A stretch of DNA of 64,000 nt from Chloroflexota bacterium (GTDB taxonomy: Bacteria; Chloroflexota; Limnocylindria; Limnocylindrales; CSP1-4). The DNA is taken from positions 105,473 through 169,472 of the forward strand of contig VBEC01000018.1 of assembly GCA_005883615.1 (NCBI GenBank), written 5' to 3'. This document shows positions 25,976-33,869 of this stretch, one piece after another (position 1 is the stretch's first letter; every line of letters starts with the position of its first letter). The notes beneath the pieces are model-generated. The model was not told the DNA's origin. It was given only the letters and a program-made list of their open reading frames with translations, and searched no databases. Position numbers and translations under genes: made by a program.

Positions 25976-27636
25976 TGGAAGATCAGGACCGGTCCACGGG
26001 CTTGCCGGCCGATTTGGAGGAGACAGCCGAATACCCGCTCCCCCCACCATCGGGCGTGGCGGTTGTTGGTCCGACCCTGCCCGGCACGGAGCGAATCCTG
26101 ACGCCCGAAGCTCTTGACTTCGTGGCCGGCATCCACCGCCGGTTCGACCTCCATCGCCAGGCGTTGCTCGGCCGGCGGATCGACCGCCAGATCGAGCTCG
26201 ACCGGGGCGTAGAGCCGGGTTTCCTCGAGGAGACAGCAAGCGTCAGGGGGGCGGCCTGGGTCGTCGTCGGAGCCCCCGCCGACCTGCTCGATCGGCGGGT
26301 GGAGATCACCGGTCCGGTCGAGCGGAAGATGATGATCAACGCGCTCAATTCGGGAGCCCGCGTGTTCATGGCCGACTTCGAGGACGCCCTCAGCCCGACG
26401 TGGGCGAACGTGATCGAAGGCCAGCTGAACCTCCAGGACGCGGTGCGGCGCAGCCTGGCTTTCACGACTCCCGAGGGCCGCGACTACGCGTTGAATGACA
26501 AGACCGCGACCCTGGTGGTGCGACCGCGGGGCTGGCACCTCTCGGAGGCCAACGTTCTCGTCGACGGGGAGCCGATCTCGGCCAGCCTGTTCGACTTCGG
26601 ACTCTATTTCTTCCACAACGCCGAGGAGCTGATCCGGCGTGGCTCGGGCCCGTACTTCTACCTGCCAAAGCTCGAGAGCCACCTGGAGGCGCGCCTCTGG
26701 AATGACGTCTTTGTCGAGGCACAGCTCGCACGCGGGATCGAGATCGGGACGATCCGCGCGACCGTGCTGATCGAGACGATCCTGGCCGCCTTCGAGATGG
26801 ACGAGATCCTGTACGAGCTGCGCGATCACGCCGCGGGCTTGAACGCCGGGCGGTGGGACTACCTGTTCAGCATCATCAAGCGCTTCCGCTCCTCGTCTGC
26901 GCTGGAATTGCCGGATCGCGGCCAGGTAACGATGACTGTGCCGTTCATGCGTGCGTACGCACAGCTCCTGGTGCGGACCTGCCACCGCCGGGGGGCACAC
27001 GCGATCGGCGGCATGGCCGCCTTCATCCCGTCACGGCGAGACAAGGAAGTGAACAAGCGGGCACTCGAGAAGGTGGCCGACGACAAGGAGCGCGAGTCCG
27101 GGGATGGCTTCGATGGAACGTGGGTTGCCCATCCCGATCTCGTCCCCGTTGCGACCGCGATCTTCGACAGCGTGCTGGGGACGGAACCGCACCAGAAGCT
27201 GCGCCCGTTCGAAGAGCTGGAGGTCTCGCCCGAACAGCTGCTCGACTTCACGGTCCCAGGCGGGACGGTCAGCGAGGCCGGCATCCGCACGAACATCTCC
27301 GTCGCCCTGGCCTACCTCGACAGCTGGCTGCGCGGGAACGGCGCGGCGGCCATCAACAACCTCATGGAGGATGCCGCGACGGCCGAGATCAGCCGCTCTC
27401 AACTGTGGCTGTGGCGGACCCGGGGGGTCCGGCTGGAGGACGGCCGCACGTTCGGCGCGAAGCTGTACGAGACGATCCGCGACGAGGAGCTCGAAGCGCT
27501 GGGCGGCCGTGGTTCGGGCAGGCTGGGCGAGGCCGCGGACTTGATGGATGATCTCGTTCTCGGAGAGGACTTCCCGGAATTCCTGACGCTGCTGGCCTAC
27601 CCGCTGCTCGACGCTCCCGAGTCCCTGAATCGGTGA
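25975..27636 (+). CDS. aceB: Malate synthase A
   Basis: 553 residues, typical of malate synthase A (about 530-555). It condenses glyoxylate with acetyl-CoA to malate. Motifs are [38 protein letters not shown] with the catalytic Arg, the signature [20 protein letters not shown] with the metal Glu, [17 protein letters not shown], and the late catalytic Asp region in [20 protein letters not shown]. No isocitrate lyase gene lies next to it. Its start overlaps the XDH FAD-subunit stop, so its glyoxylate probably comes from allantoin and ureidoglycolate breakdown rather than the glyoxylate bypass. The larger track start at 25741 is a frame extension. Confidence 0.96.
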   Translation: MEDQDRSTGLPADLEETAEYPLPPPSGVAVVGPTLPGTERILTPEALDFVAGIHRRFDLHRQALLGRRIDRQIELDRGVEPGFLEETASVRGAAWVVVGAPADLLDRRVEITGPVERKMMINALNSGARVFMADFEDALSPTWANVIEGQLNLQDAVRRSLAFTTPEGRDYALNDKTATLVVRPRGWHLSEANVLVDGEPISASLFDFGLYFFHNAEELIRRGSGPYFYLPKLESHLEARLWNDVFVEAQLARGIEIGTIRATVLIETILAAFEMDEILYELRDHAAGLNAGRWDYLFSIIKRFRSSSALELPDRGQVTMTVPFMRAYAQLLVRTCHRRGAHAIGGMAAFIPSRRDKEVNKRALEKVADDKERESGDGFDGTWVAHPDLVPVATAIFDSVLGTEPHQKLRPFEELEVSPEQLLDFTVPGGTVSEAGIRTNISVALAYLDSWLRGNGAAAINNLMEDAATAEISRSQLWLWRTRGVRLEDGRTFGAKLYETIRDEELEALGGRGSGRLGEAADLMDDLVLGEDFPEFLTLLAYPLLDAPESLNR

Positions 27637-27664
27637 GCTGTCCCTGGCCCAGCCGCAGCGGTCC

Positions 27665-29065
27665 TCAGCCGAACGGGGGCAGGCGCTCCTGGAACTGCCC
27701 GAATCCGCGGCGTCCGACGAACGCGCCGTCGCGGATCACGGCACGGCCGCGGACGAACACGGACCGAACGGCGCCCGATACCGCCATGCCCTCATACGGC
27801 GTGTAGTCGCTCGTGTGGTGGAGGTCGGCCGCGCGCAGGACCCGGCTTGCTTTGGGATCGAACAGCACGAGGTCGGCATCCTTGCCGACTTGGATGGCGC
27901 CCTTGGAGGGAAGCCCGAACAAGCGGGCGGGGGTCGTCGAGAGAAGGTCGACCATCCGCTCGAACGTGATCCGGCCGCGGACGACGCCCTCGGAGTAGAG
28001 GATCCCGAGCAGTGTCTCGATCCCGGGCGCACCGTTGCTGATGCGATCGAACGGCACGCCGCGAGCCGCGTCGGCCTTTTCCACGGCCAGGCGGTCGGGA
28101 ACGTGGTCCGTGGCCACCACGTCCAGCGTCCCATCGACGAGGCCTTCCCAGAGTGCGTCTCGATCCGCGGGTGCGCGCAGCGGCGGAGCGATCACGTAGC
28201 GTGAGGACTCCTCGACGGGCCCCGAATAGCGCTCTTCGGTCAGGGTCAGGTAATGCGGGCACGTCTCGGCGTACGCCCGGATCCCGGCCGCCTTCGCCCG
28301 CCGAACCTCGTCGAGCGCCGACCGCGACGAGAGATGCACGACATACGCCGGCGCATCGGCCGCCTGCGCGAACGCCATCGCGCGATGCGTGGCGACGGCC
28401 TCTACGTACGCCGGCCGGGATCGTGCGTGGCCGTCCGGCCCCGTCCGACCGGCGGCCAGCTCGGCGCGAACGCCCGCGTCGAGCAACACCGGGTCCTCAC
28501 AGTGGACCTGGAGCATGCCGCCGCGTTGTCCCATGGCGCGAACGGCCTGGAAGAGCTCCCGCCCTCCCAGCCGGAAGTCGAAGACCATGAACGCCTTGGC
28601 CGTCGGAACACCGGCGCCGACCATTGCGGGCAGATCGCCGATCGGCTCCTCCATTCCGCCCGAGATCGCAACGCTCAATCCGTAGTCGATCGCGGCATCC
28701 TCCTCGGTTCGGTGGCGCCACTCGCCCAGACCCGCCAGGAGGGAGCGCGACGCCGTTTCGGGCGAGCCGGTCCCGGGGTTGTTGAATGACAGGAACGTCG
28801 TCGTCCCACCGAAGGCAGCCGCCACGGAGTCCTGGAAGAAGCGGTCCGGTTCCGCGGCGCTCGCGAGGCGCGTGTGCGTGTGGACGTCGACGACCCCAGG
28901 CAGGACGAGCAGCCCGGCGGCATCGACGACCTCGCCCGCGTCCGCGGATCGGCCCCCGGGATCCTCCTCGATCGAGGTGATGCGACCCGACTCGACCGCC
29001 ACATCCGCGACGCGCGAGCCCGTGGCCGTCACCACGGTCCCTCCGCGGAGGAGCAGGTCGATCAT
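27665..29065 (-). CDS. Cyclic amidohydrolase, allantoinase/dihydropyrimidinase-like
   Basis: 466 residues. The cyclic amidohydrolase metal site is complete: GVVDVHTHTRLA, the carboxylated Lys in GVPTAKAFMVFDFR, LQVHCEDPVLLDAG, APAYVVHLSSRSALDEV, the HYLTLTEERY segment and VVATDHVPDRLAVEKA with the catalytic Asp. This set fits hydantoinases, dihydropyrimidinases and allantoinases. Sequence alone does not settle which, but placement between XDH and the uricase genes makes allantoinase the best guess. It is co-directional with the DUF3830 gene 16 bases upstream, probably one operon, and converges on malate synthase. Confidence 0.85.
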   Translation of the reverse strand: MIDLLLRGGTVVTATGSRVADVAVESGRITSIEEDPGGRSADAGEVVDAAGLLVLPGVVDVHTHTRLASAAEPDRFFQDSVAAAFGGTTTFLSFNNPGTGSPETASRSLLAGLGEWRHRTEEDAAIDYGLSVAISGGMEEPIGDLPAMVGAGVPTAKAFMVFDFRLGGRELFQAVRAMGQRGGMLQVHCEDPVLLDAGVRAELAAGRTGPDGHARSRPAYVEAVATHRAMAFAQAADAPAYVVHLSSRSALDEVRRAKAAGIRAYAETCPHYLTLTEERYSGPVEESSRYVIAPPLRAPADRDALWEGLVDGTLDVVATDHVPDRLAVEKADAARGVPFDRISNGAPGIETLLGILYSEGVVRGRITFERMVDLLSTTPARLFGLPSKGAIQVGKDADLVLFDPKASRVLRAADLHHTSDYTPYEGMAVSGAVRSVFVRGRAVIRDGAFVGRRGFGQFQERLPPFG

Positions 29066-29081
29066 CCGCGCCTCGGCAAAC

Positions 29082-29525
29082 CTAGTCGCTCTCGGTGATC
29101 TCGACGTCCTGAGCGCCCTCCCACAGGCAGCGCCGTCCGACCTCGCGAAGCCGATCGATCCAGCCCTCGTCGGGCTGGACCGTCGCGAAATGATTGCCGG
29201 CGAGCTGGCCGACCTTCGAGGAGAAGCTGCAGGCGCCGTACGGGAACAGGATCTCGCACTCCGAGACGCCGCCGGGGTAGATCAGCAGTTGGCCCGGGGC
29301 TGGGTGCGAGGTGTGATTCTCGAACTCGAGGTCCGGCCGCAGGTCGCCGAACGGGATCCAGGTCGACTCGCCGCTCCAACGGCAGTGGATCAACTGCGCC
29401 CGGATAGGCAGTAATCCCCGGATCACCGCGATCGTCCTTGGCGCCTCGGTCTCCCAGCGCGCGCTAAAGTTGAGGTTGCCGGCCCGGATCGCCAGCCGAC
29501 CGGTCGCTTGCGGCTCGCTGCCCAT
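29082..29525 (-). CDS. DUF3830 family protein (cyclophilin-like fold)
   Basis: 147 residues from ATG 29525; the track ORF starting at 30134 is a frame extension. The core ARWETEAPRTIAVIRGLLPIR, then HCRWSGESTWIPFGDL, ENHTSHPAPGQLLIYPGG and GACSFSSKVGQLAGNHFATV match DUF3830, a small beta-barrel domain of unknown function. Members are often encoded beside hydantoin, allantoin or amino-acid catabolic enzymes, as here. No catalytic role is established. Its start is only 15 bases from the divergent HIU hydrolase start. It has no Shine-Dalgarno sequence but a TATCCT box 7 bases before the ATG, suggesting a leaderless transcript. Confidence 0.8.
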   Translation of the reverse strand: MGSEPQATGRLAIRAGNLNFSARWETEAPRTIAVIRGLLPIRAQLIHCRWSGESTWIPFGDLRPDLEFENHTSHPAPGQLLIYPGGVSECEILFPYGACSFSSKVGQLAGNHFATVQPDEGWIDRLREVGRRCLWEGAQDVEITESD

Positions 29526-29532
29526 GCCCGGG

Positions 29533-29538
29533 AGGATA
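29533..29538 (-). promoter_or_regulatory. TATCCT -10 box for DUF3830, overlapping the HIUase Shine-Dalgarno
   Basis: On the minus strand TATCCT is followed by CCCGGGC and the ATG at 29525. On the plus strand the same bases belong to GGGAGGATATC-GTG, the ribosome-binding site of the HIU hydrolase gene. Confidence 0.45.
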
Positions 29539-29540
29539 TC

Positions 29541-29888
29541 GTGGCCGACGCCGCCAAAAGTCCGCGGCCGACGATTTCGACTCATGTGCTCGACACGGAA
29601 CGGGGCATGCCGGCGCAGGGCGTGCGGGTCGCTCTGTATCGCCTCGACGTCGCGGAGAAGCCGGTGCGCATGACCCAGGCCCTGACCGACGCCGACGGCC
29701 GCATCGCAGACCTTCTCGAGCGACCGCTCGCGGCCGGCGACTACCGCCTCGAATTCGACGTCGCCCACGAGGAGGGTACGTTCTTCACACGCATGTCCGT
29801 GGAGCTGCGCGTGCGTGACGTCACCCGCAGCTACCACGTGCCGCTGCTCCTCTCGACCTATTCGCTGACGACCTATCGAGGCAGCTGA
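29541..29888 (+). CDS. 5-hydroxyisourate hydrolase (transthyretin-like)
   Basis: 115 residues from GTG 29541, chosen because GGGAGG lies five bases upstream; the track TTG at 29508 would overlap the DUF3830 start. It hydrolyses 5-hydroxyisourate, the urate oxidase product, to OHCU. The family signatures are present: N-terminal ISTHVLDTERGMPAQGV with the catalytic His, the central RIADLL region, and C-terminal SYHVPLLLSTYSLTTYRGS, the YRGS tail being diagnostic of HIUase versus transthyretin. The length matches the family. Its stop overlaps the ATG of the OHCU decarboxylase gene by one base. Confidence 0.96.
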   Translation: MADAAKSPRPTISTHVLDTERGMPAQGVRVALYRLDVAEKPVRMTQALTDADGRIADLLERPLAAGDYRLEFDVAHEEGTFFTRMSVELRVRDVTRSYHVPLLLSTYSLTTYRGS

Positions 29889-30433
29889 TGTCCGCCAGCG
29901 CGCAGGGAGTCGAGATGCCGCCGGTCGAAGAGCTCGATCGACTGGAAGCGGATCAGTGCGCCGGGGCCCTCGCGCCGCTCTTCGAAGGCGTACCGCGGTT
30001 CGTCGCCCGACTCGTGGCGGCGCGGCCATTCGGCTCATCGGAGGGCCTCTTCGCGCAGGCGCGCGAGATCGCGCGCTGGATGCCCGAAGACGAGCAGATC
30101 GAGCTGGTCGACGCACACCCGAGGCTGGGCGCACCGCCGGGCTCGGTGTCTGCGTTTTCGTACCGCGAGCAGGGCTTCGACCGCGACGCGGCAGACGTCG
30201 CCGCTGAAGACGAACGTCGTCAGATCGGATCGGAGCTCACCCGGCTGAACGCGGTGTACGAGGGGCGCTTCGGGTTCCGCTTCTGCATCTTCGTGGCGGG
30301 GCGCTCCCGCGCGGACCTGCTGCAAGTCCTGCGCGAGGCGCTGAAGGCGGAACGAGGATCCGAGTTGGTGCGAGCCGTGGCGGCTGCCGTCGATATCGCG
30401 GAGGATCGCTACCTGGGTTCGCGCGGTCGGTGA
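29888..30433 (+). CDS. OHCU decarboxylase
   Basis: 181 residues. It decarboxylates 2-oxo-4-hydroxy-4-carboxy-5-ureidoimidazoline to S-allantoin. Visible family elements are LFEGVPRFVARLVAARPF, the catalytic-His motif DAHPRLGAPP (usually HPxLA/G), FSYREQGFDR and LNAVYEGRFGFRFCIFVAGRS, matching the NxxYxxxFGFxFI core. It overlaps HIU hydrolase by one base and urate oxidase by four bases (GTGA), so the three enzymes that turn urate into allantoin are translationally coupled in reverse pathway order. The HPRLG variant in place of HPDLG is a mild deviation. Confidence 0.94.
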   Translation: MSASAQGVEMPPVEELDRLEADQCAGALAPLFEGVPRFVARLVAARPFGSSEGLFAQAREIARWMPEDEQIELVDAHPRLGAPPGSVSAFSYREQGFDRDAADVAAEDERRQIGSELTRLNAVYEGRFGFRFCIFVAGRSRADLLQVLREALKAERGSELVRAVAAAVDIAEDRYLGSRGR

Positions 30434-31284
30434 TCGAGCTCGGCGAAAACCGCTACGGCAAGTCGGCCATCCGGCTCGTCAGGGTCGTGCGCGGGGCCGG
30501 GGGCCAGCGTGTCCGTGACCTGACCGTCGCCGTCTCGCTCGAGGGCGCGTTCGAGACGGCTCATACCGAGGGCGACAACTCGGGCGTAATCGCGACCGAC
30601 ACGATGAAGAACACGACCTATGCCTTCGCAAAGGACCACCTCGAAGGCTCGATCGAGAACTTCGGCCGAAGGCTTGCGGAGCATTTCAGGGAGCAACCGC
30701 AGGTGGCGCGTGCGACGGTCACGGTTCGGGAGCATGCCTGGCGTCCAATTCCCACGCGGGGCGGCGTCGCCGTCTCGCCCGATGCCTTCATACGCGACGC
30801 GTCATCTACCCGCCTCGCTATCGTGACCGCCGGCGACGGCGGTACGCGGTTCACGTCCGGGATCGAAGAGCTGGCGATGATGAAGACCGCGAAGTCGGCA
30901 TTCGTCGGGTTCCCGCGGGATCGCTTCACGACCCTCCGAGAAGCCACCGACCGATTGATGGCCACGCAGGTAAGCGCGCGCTGGCAATACGGGCGGAGCT
31001 CCGATGAGTCCGACTTCGACCGCTGCTTCGAAGCCGTCACGGAGACGCTGCTCGAGGCATTTGCCGAGCACTCCAGCCCGTCGGTACAGGCCTCTATCTG
31101 GATTATCGGCCGCGCGATCCTGGAGGCGCACGCTGAAGTTACCGAGGTCAGCCTGAGCATGCCGAACCTGCATCACTGGCTGGTCGACCTGGAGCCGTTC
31201 GGACTCGCCAACGAGGGCGAAATCTTCATGCCGACTCGCGAGCCCCACGGGCTGATCGAGGCCACGATTCGCCGTCGCGGGTGA
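30430..31284 (+). CDS. Urate oxidase (uricase)
   Basis: 284 residues from GTG. It is a cofactor-free uricase oxidising urate to 5-hydroxyisourate. Signatures are ENRYGKSAIRLVRV with the catalytic Lys, VIATDTMKNTTYAFAKDH with the catalytic Thr, KSAFVGFPRDRFTTL (with the substrate-shielding Phe and Arg region), and SMPNLHHWLVDLEPFG near the end. Length fits single-copy two-domain uricases (about 290). Last of three coupled genes, it completes the urate-to-allantoin module beside XDH. No peroxisomal tail is expected in bacteria. Peroxide generated here would need a catalase, which is not in the window. Confidence 0.96.
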   Translation: MIELGENRYGKSAIRLVRVVRGAGGQRVRDLTVAVSLEGAFETAHTEGDNSGVIATDTMKNTTYAFAKDHLEGSIENFGRRLAEHFREQPQVARATVTVREHAWRPIPTRGGVAVSPDAFIRDASSTRLAIVTAGDGGTRFTSGIEELAMMKTAKSAFVGFPRDRFTTLREATDRLMATQVSARWQYGRSSDESDFDRCFEAVTETLLEAFAEHSSPSVQASIWIIGRAILEAHAEVTEVSLSMPNLHHWLVDLEPFGLANEGEIFMPTREPHGLIEATIRRRG

Positions 31285-31355
31285 TAGGGCCCGCGACCGG
31301 GATGCGGCCGAAGACATCGCCGAGGCGTGACACGCTAGCTGGCACGCGCCGCCGA

Positions 31356-31361
31356 TAAGGT
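31356..31361 (+). promoter_or_regulatory. TAAGGT -10 box, 7 bases before the ATG
   Basis: TAAGGT then GCGGCTC then the ATG at 31369, the same spacing seen at several other genes here. No Shine-Dalgarno sequence intervenes. Confidence 0.35.
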
Positions 31362-31368
31362 GCGGCTC

Positions 31369-32649
31369 ATGGAAGCGAGTCGCATCGTCCCGTTCCCGGC
31401 TCCCGAAGGGCTCTCGATCCGAGTCGATCGTGATCGCATCGTCCTGGAGCGTTTGGTCGTGCACGATCCCGGATTGGCCGCGTTCGTCGCGGAGCGCCCC
31501 GAGGCGGAGCGGCCCGGCCTGCTCGACCGCGCCATCAAGATCGGGCTCGTCGCTCTCCAGGATGCCGGCGTCACCATCAACGTCGACGCCGTGCGCCGCG
31601 AGTTCGACGGCTTGCTGCGCCAGACGGAGGCTGCCAACGAGAAGGCCGCGACGGCTCTCGAGCAGACTCTGCGCGCGAATTTCGCAGACGGTGACGGCCG
31701 CTTGCCGCGAACCCTCGAGAAGTTCCTGGGCGACCGCGGGGCGCTGCGCTCGTTCGTCAACGAGCTGTTCGACGAGACCAAGCGAGACAGCGCCATCGGT
31801 CGAATCGGCGCCCTGCTGGGGACCTACTTCGATGGCGACGCCAGCAGGCTCGCCCAGCTGCTGGATCCGACACGCCTCAACTCGCCGATGCACCAGTTCC
31901 GGCGTGAGATCACGGAAGGATTCGAGAAGCTCAACGACCGCTTGACCGCGATCGAGGCGGCAGCCGCGGCGCGAGCCACCGAGCGTTCCCATTCCGCGGC
32001 AAAGGGAGCCGACTTCGAGGAGCTCCTGGAGGACCTGCTCGGCGAGACCGCGCGTGGCGCAGGCGACACGCTCGATCGGACATCGGACGAGATCGGCGAC
32101 GTGATTCGGTCGAAGAAGGGCGACTTCGTCCTCACCCTCGATCCAAGCCTGACGCGGGGGATCGAGGTCCGCGTCGTGGTGGAGGCCAAGGACCGGTACA
32201 TGTCGGGCCGCGAAATGCGGGATGAGCTGCGCGAAGCGAAGGCCAATCGCGGTGCCTGCGTCGGCCTGGTCGTCTTCACCCCGGCCCACGCCCCTGCCGG
32301 GATCTCACCATTCGACATCCGTGGTGGGGACGTGTACTGCGTCCTCGACCCCGCTGCTCCCGACATCGTTTCCTTCGCGGCAGCCGTCAGGCTCGCCCGA
32401 CTGACGGCGCTCGCGACGCTGCGCGAGGCAGTCGTGGAGGTCGATACGGAGGCGCTGTCGCGGACCATGGTCGGCATCCGCCAGCAGCTCGAATCCATCA
32501 AGGGCCTGAAGGCCACTTTGACCTCGATGGGCAAGAGCGCCGGAGACGTTTCGATCGGGTTGGATCGCATGCGCGACGCGATCGTCGGGCGGGTCCTGGA
32601 GGCCGAGTCCGAGCTGCGTGCCGACGCGAGGACCCCCACGACCAGGTAG
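31369..32649 (+). CDS. Coiled-coil protein with PD-(D/E)XK nuclease-like domain
   Basis: 426 residues of no family I can name. The N-terminal half is acidic and helical: DAVRREFDGLLRQTEAANEKA, a predicted coiled coil near 190-220, and FVNELFDETKRDSAIGRIG. A compact domain follows: GADFEELLEDLLGE, KKGDFVLTLDP, VRVVVEAKDRYMS, RDELREAKANRGACVGLVVF. The Asp, then E-x-K (VEAKDR), with a following amphipathic helix and strand, fits the restriction-endonuclease fold seen in RmuC and DUF2130-like proteins. A C-terminal helical region has ESIKGLKATLTSMG. It lies directly upstream of ku and ligD on the same strand, so a role in DNA-end processing is attractive but unproven. Confidence 0.8.
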   Translation: MEASRIVPFPAPEGLSIRVDRDRIVLERLVVHDPGLAAFVAERPEAERPGLLDRAIKIGLVALQDAGVTINVDAVRREFDGLLRQTEAANEKAATALEQTLRANFADGDGRLPRTLEKFLGDRGALRSFVNELFDETKRDSAIGRIGALLGTYFDGDASRLAQLLDPTRLNSPMHQFRREITEGFEKLNDRLTAIEAAAAARATERSHSAAKGADFEELLEDLLGETARGAGDTLDRTSDEIGDVIRSKKGDFVLTLDPSLTRGIEVRVVVEAKDRYMSGREMRDELREAKANRGACVGLVVFTPAHAPAGISPFDIRGGDVYCVLDPAAPDIVSFAAAVRLARLTALATLREAVVEVDTEALSRTMVGIRQQLESIKGLKATLTSMGKSAGDVSIGLDRMRDAIVGRVLEAESELRADARTPTTR

Positions 32650-32797
32650 AACCTGCTCCGACAATCGGAACGCCGCGGGCTCGTTGCCTCCCTGCAACGG
32701 CGGACCTCCTGCACGCGACATCCGCGGTGGCATTGCGGGCGCACGGTATAGTCACGCCGCGGTCAGGCACGACCGTGCTCGCAGAACGAGGAATCCC

Positions 32798-33784
32798 ATG
32801 GCGCGCTCGATGTGGCGGGGGGCTATCCAGTTCGGGCTGGTGACCATCCCGGTCAAGCTCTACGTGGCGACCGAGTCCAAGGCCGGGATCAGCTTCAACA
32901 TGCTGCACGCCAAGGACCAGTCGCGCATCCAGATGAAGATCTACTGCCCCGCAGACGACCAGATCATTCCGCGCACTGAGACGGTCAAGGGCTACGAGTG
33001 GCAGCCCGGCGAATACGTTGTGATCACGGACGAGGATCTCGAGAAGGTGCCGCTCAAAACCGTACGCTCGATCGAGATCGAGCAATTCGTGGAGCGCGAC
33101 GAGTCCGGCGACGGCATCGCCAAGTTCGTCAAGGGGGCCTACTACATCGAGCCGGACAAGATCGGCCGCAAGGCGTTCTACCTGCTCCGCTCCGTGCTCG
33201 AGGATCGCGGGCTGACGGCAATCGCGAAGGTCGTCATCAAGGACCGCGAGGCGCTCGCCGCAATCGATCCGTACGACGAGACCATGCTCCTCACGACGCT
33301 CCACTGGCCGGAGGAAATACGCGACGTCAAGGAGCTCGATCTACCCGACGAGAGCTTCGAGTTCAAGCCCGCCGAGAAGGCCATGGCGGAACAGCTCGTG
33401 TCGGCCATGACCGGCGAGTTCAATCCGGCCGCCTACAAAGACGACTACACCGACGCCCTCAGGAAGCTGATCGAGGCCAAGGTCGAAGGCCGCGAGGTCG
33501 CCGCCCCGGCGCCCGAGCCCGCCAGCAACCTGGTAGACCTCATGGCCGCGCTCGAGGCGAGCGTGAATGCCGCCAAGGCTGCCCGGTCCAGGGAGAAGCC
33601 GGTATCAGTCCAGGAGGCGCGGGCAGCCAAGTCCGCCGGCGGGTCGAAGGGCGCCGGCCAGGCAGCGCGCGGTCGCGACGAGGGCACAGCTAAGGAGCCG
33701 GCGCGGCGCGTAGCATCGGGCCGCTCGAAGGGCGTCGGCGAGGAACGCGAGGAGAAGCCGGCTCGGCGCCGCAAGAGCGCCTGA
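32798..33784 (+). CDS. ku: Ku protein, non-homologous end joining
   Basis: 328 residues from ATG with GAGGAA upstream. Bacterial Ku forms a homodimeric ring on DNA ends and recruits LigD. The family start MARSMWRGAIQFGLVTIPVKLY is exact, followed by the core (VKGYEWQPGEYVVITDEDLEK, IEIEQFV, IEPDKIGRKAFYLL, ALAAIDPYDETMLLTTLHWPEEI) and the minimal C-terminal region DDYTDALRKLIEAKVEGREV. Residues from about 270 on form a Lys/Arg/Ala tail of the kind that in other bacterial Ku proteins aids DNA binding and threading. LigD follows 85 bases downstream on the same strand, giving the usual two-gene NHEJ pair. Confidence 0.98.
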   Translation: MARSMWRGAIQFGLVTIPVKLYVATESKAGISFNMLHAKDQSRIQMKIYCPADDQIIPRTETVKGYEWQPGEYVVITDEDLEKVPLKTVRSIEIEQFVERDESGDGIAKFVKGAYYIEPDKIGRKAFYLLRSVLEDRGLTAIAKVVIKDREALAAIDPYDETMLLTTLHWPEEIRDVKELDLPDESFEFKPAEKAMAEQLVSAMTGEFNPAAYKDDYTDALRKLIEAKVEGREVAAPAPEPASNLVDLMAALEASVNAAKAARSREKPVSVQEARAAKSAGGSKGAGQAARGRDEGTAKEPARRVASGRSKGVGEEREEKPARRRKSA

Positions 33785-33869
33785 TCGCGTCTGGCAGCGT
33801 GCCCGTTCGGAGCGACGCACCGAGCCCGGGCGGGTGCGCAACCGGCCCTGACGTCCGGGCGTAGCCGCG

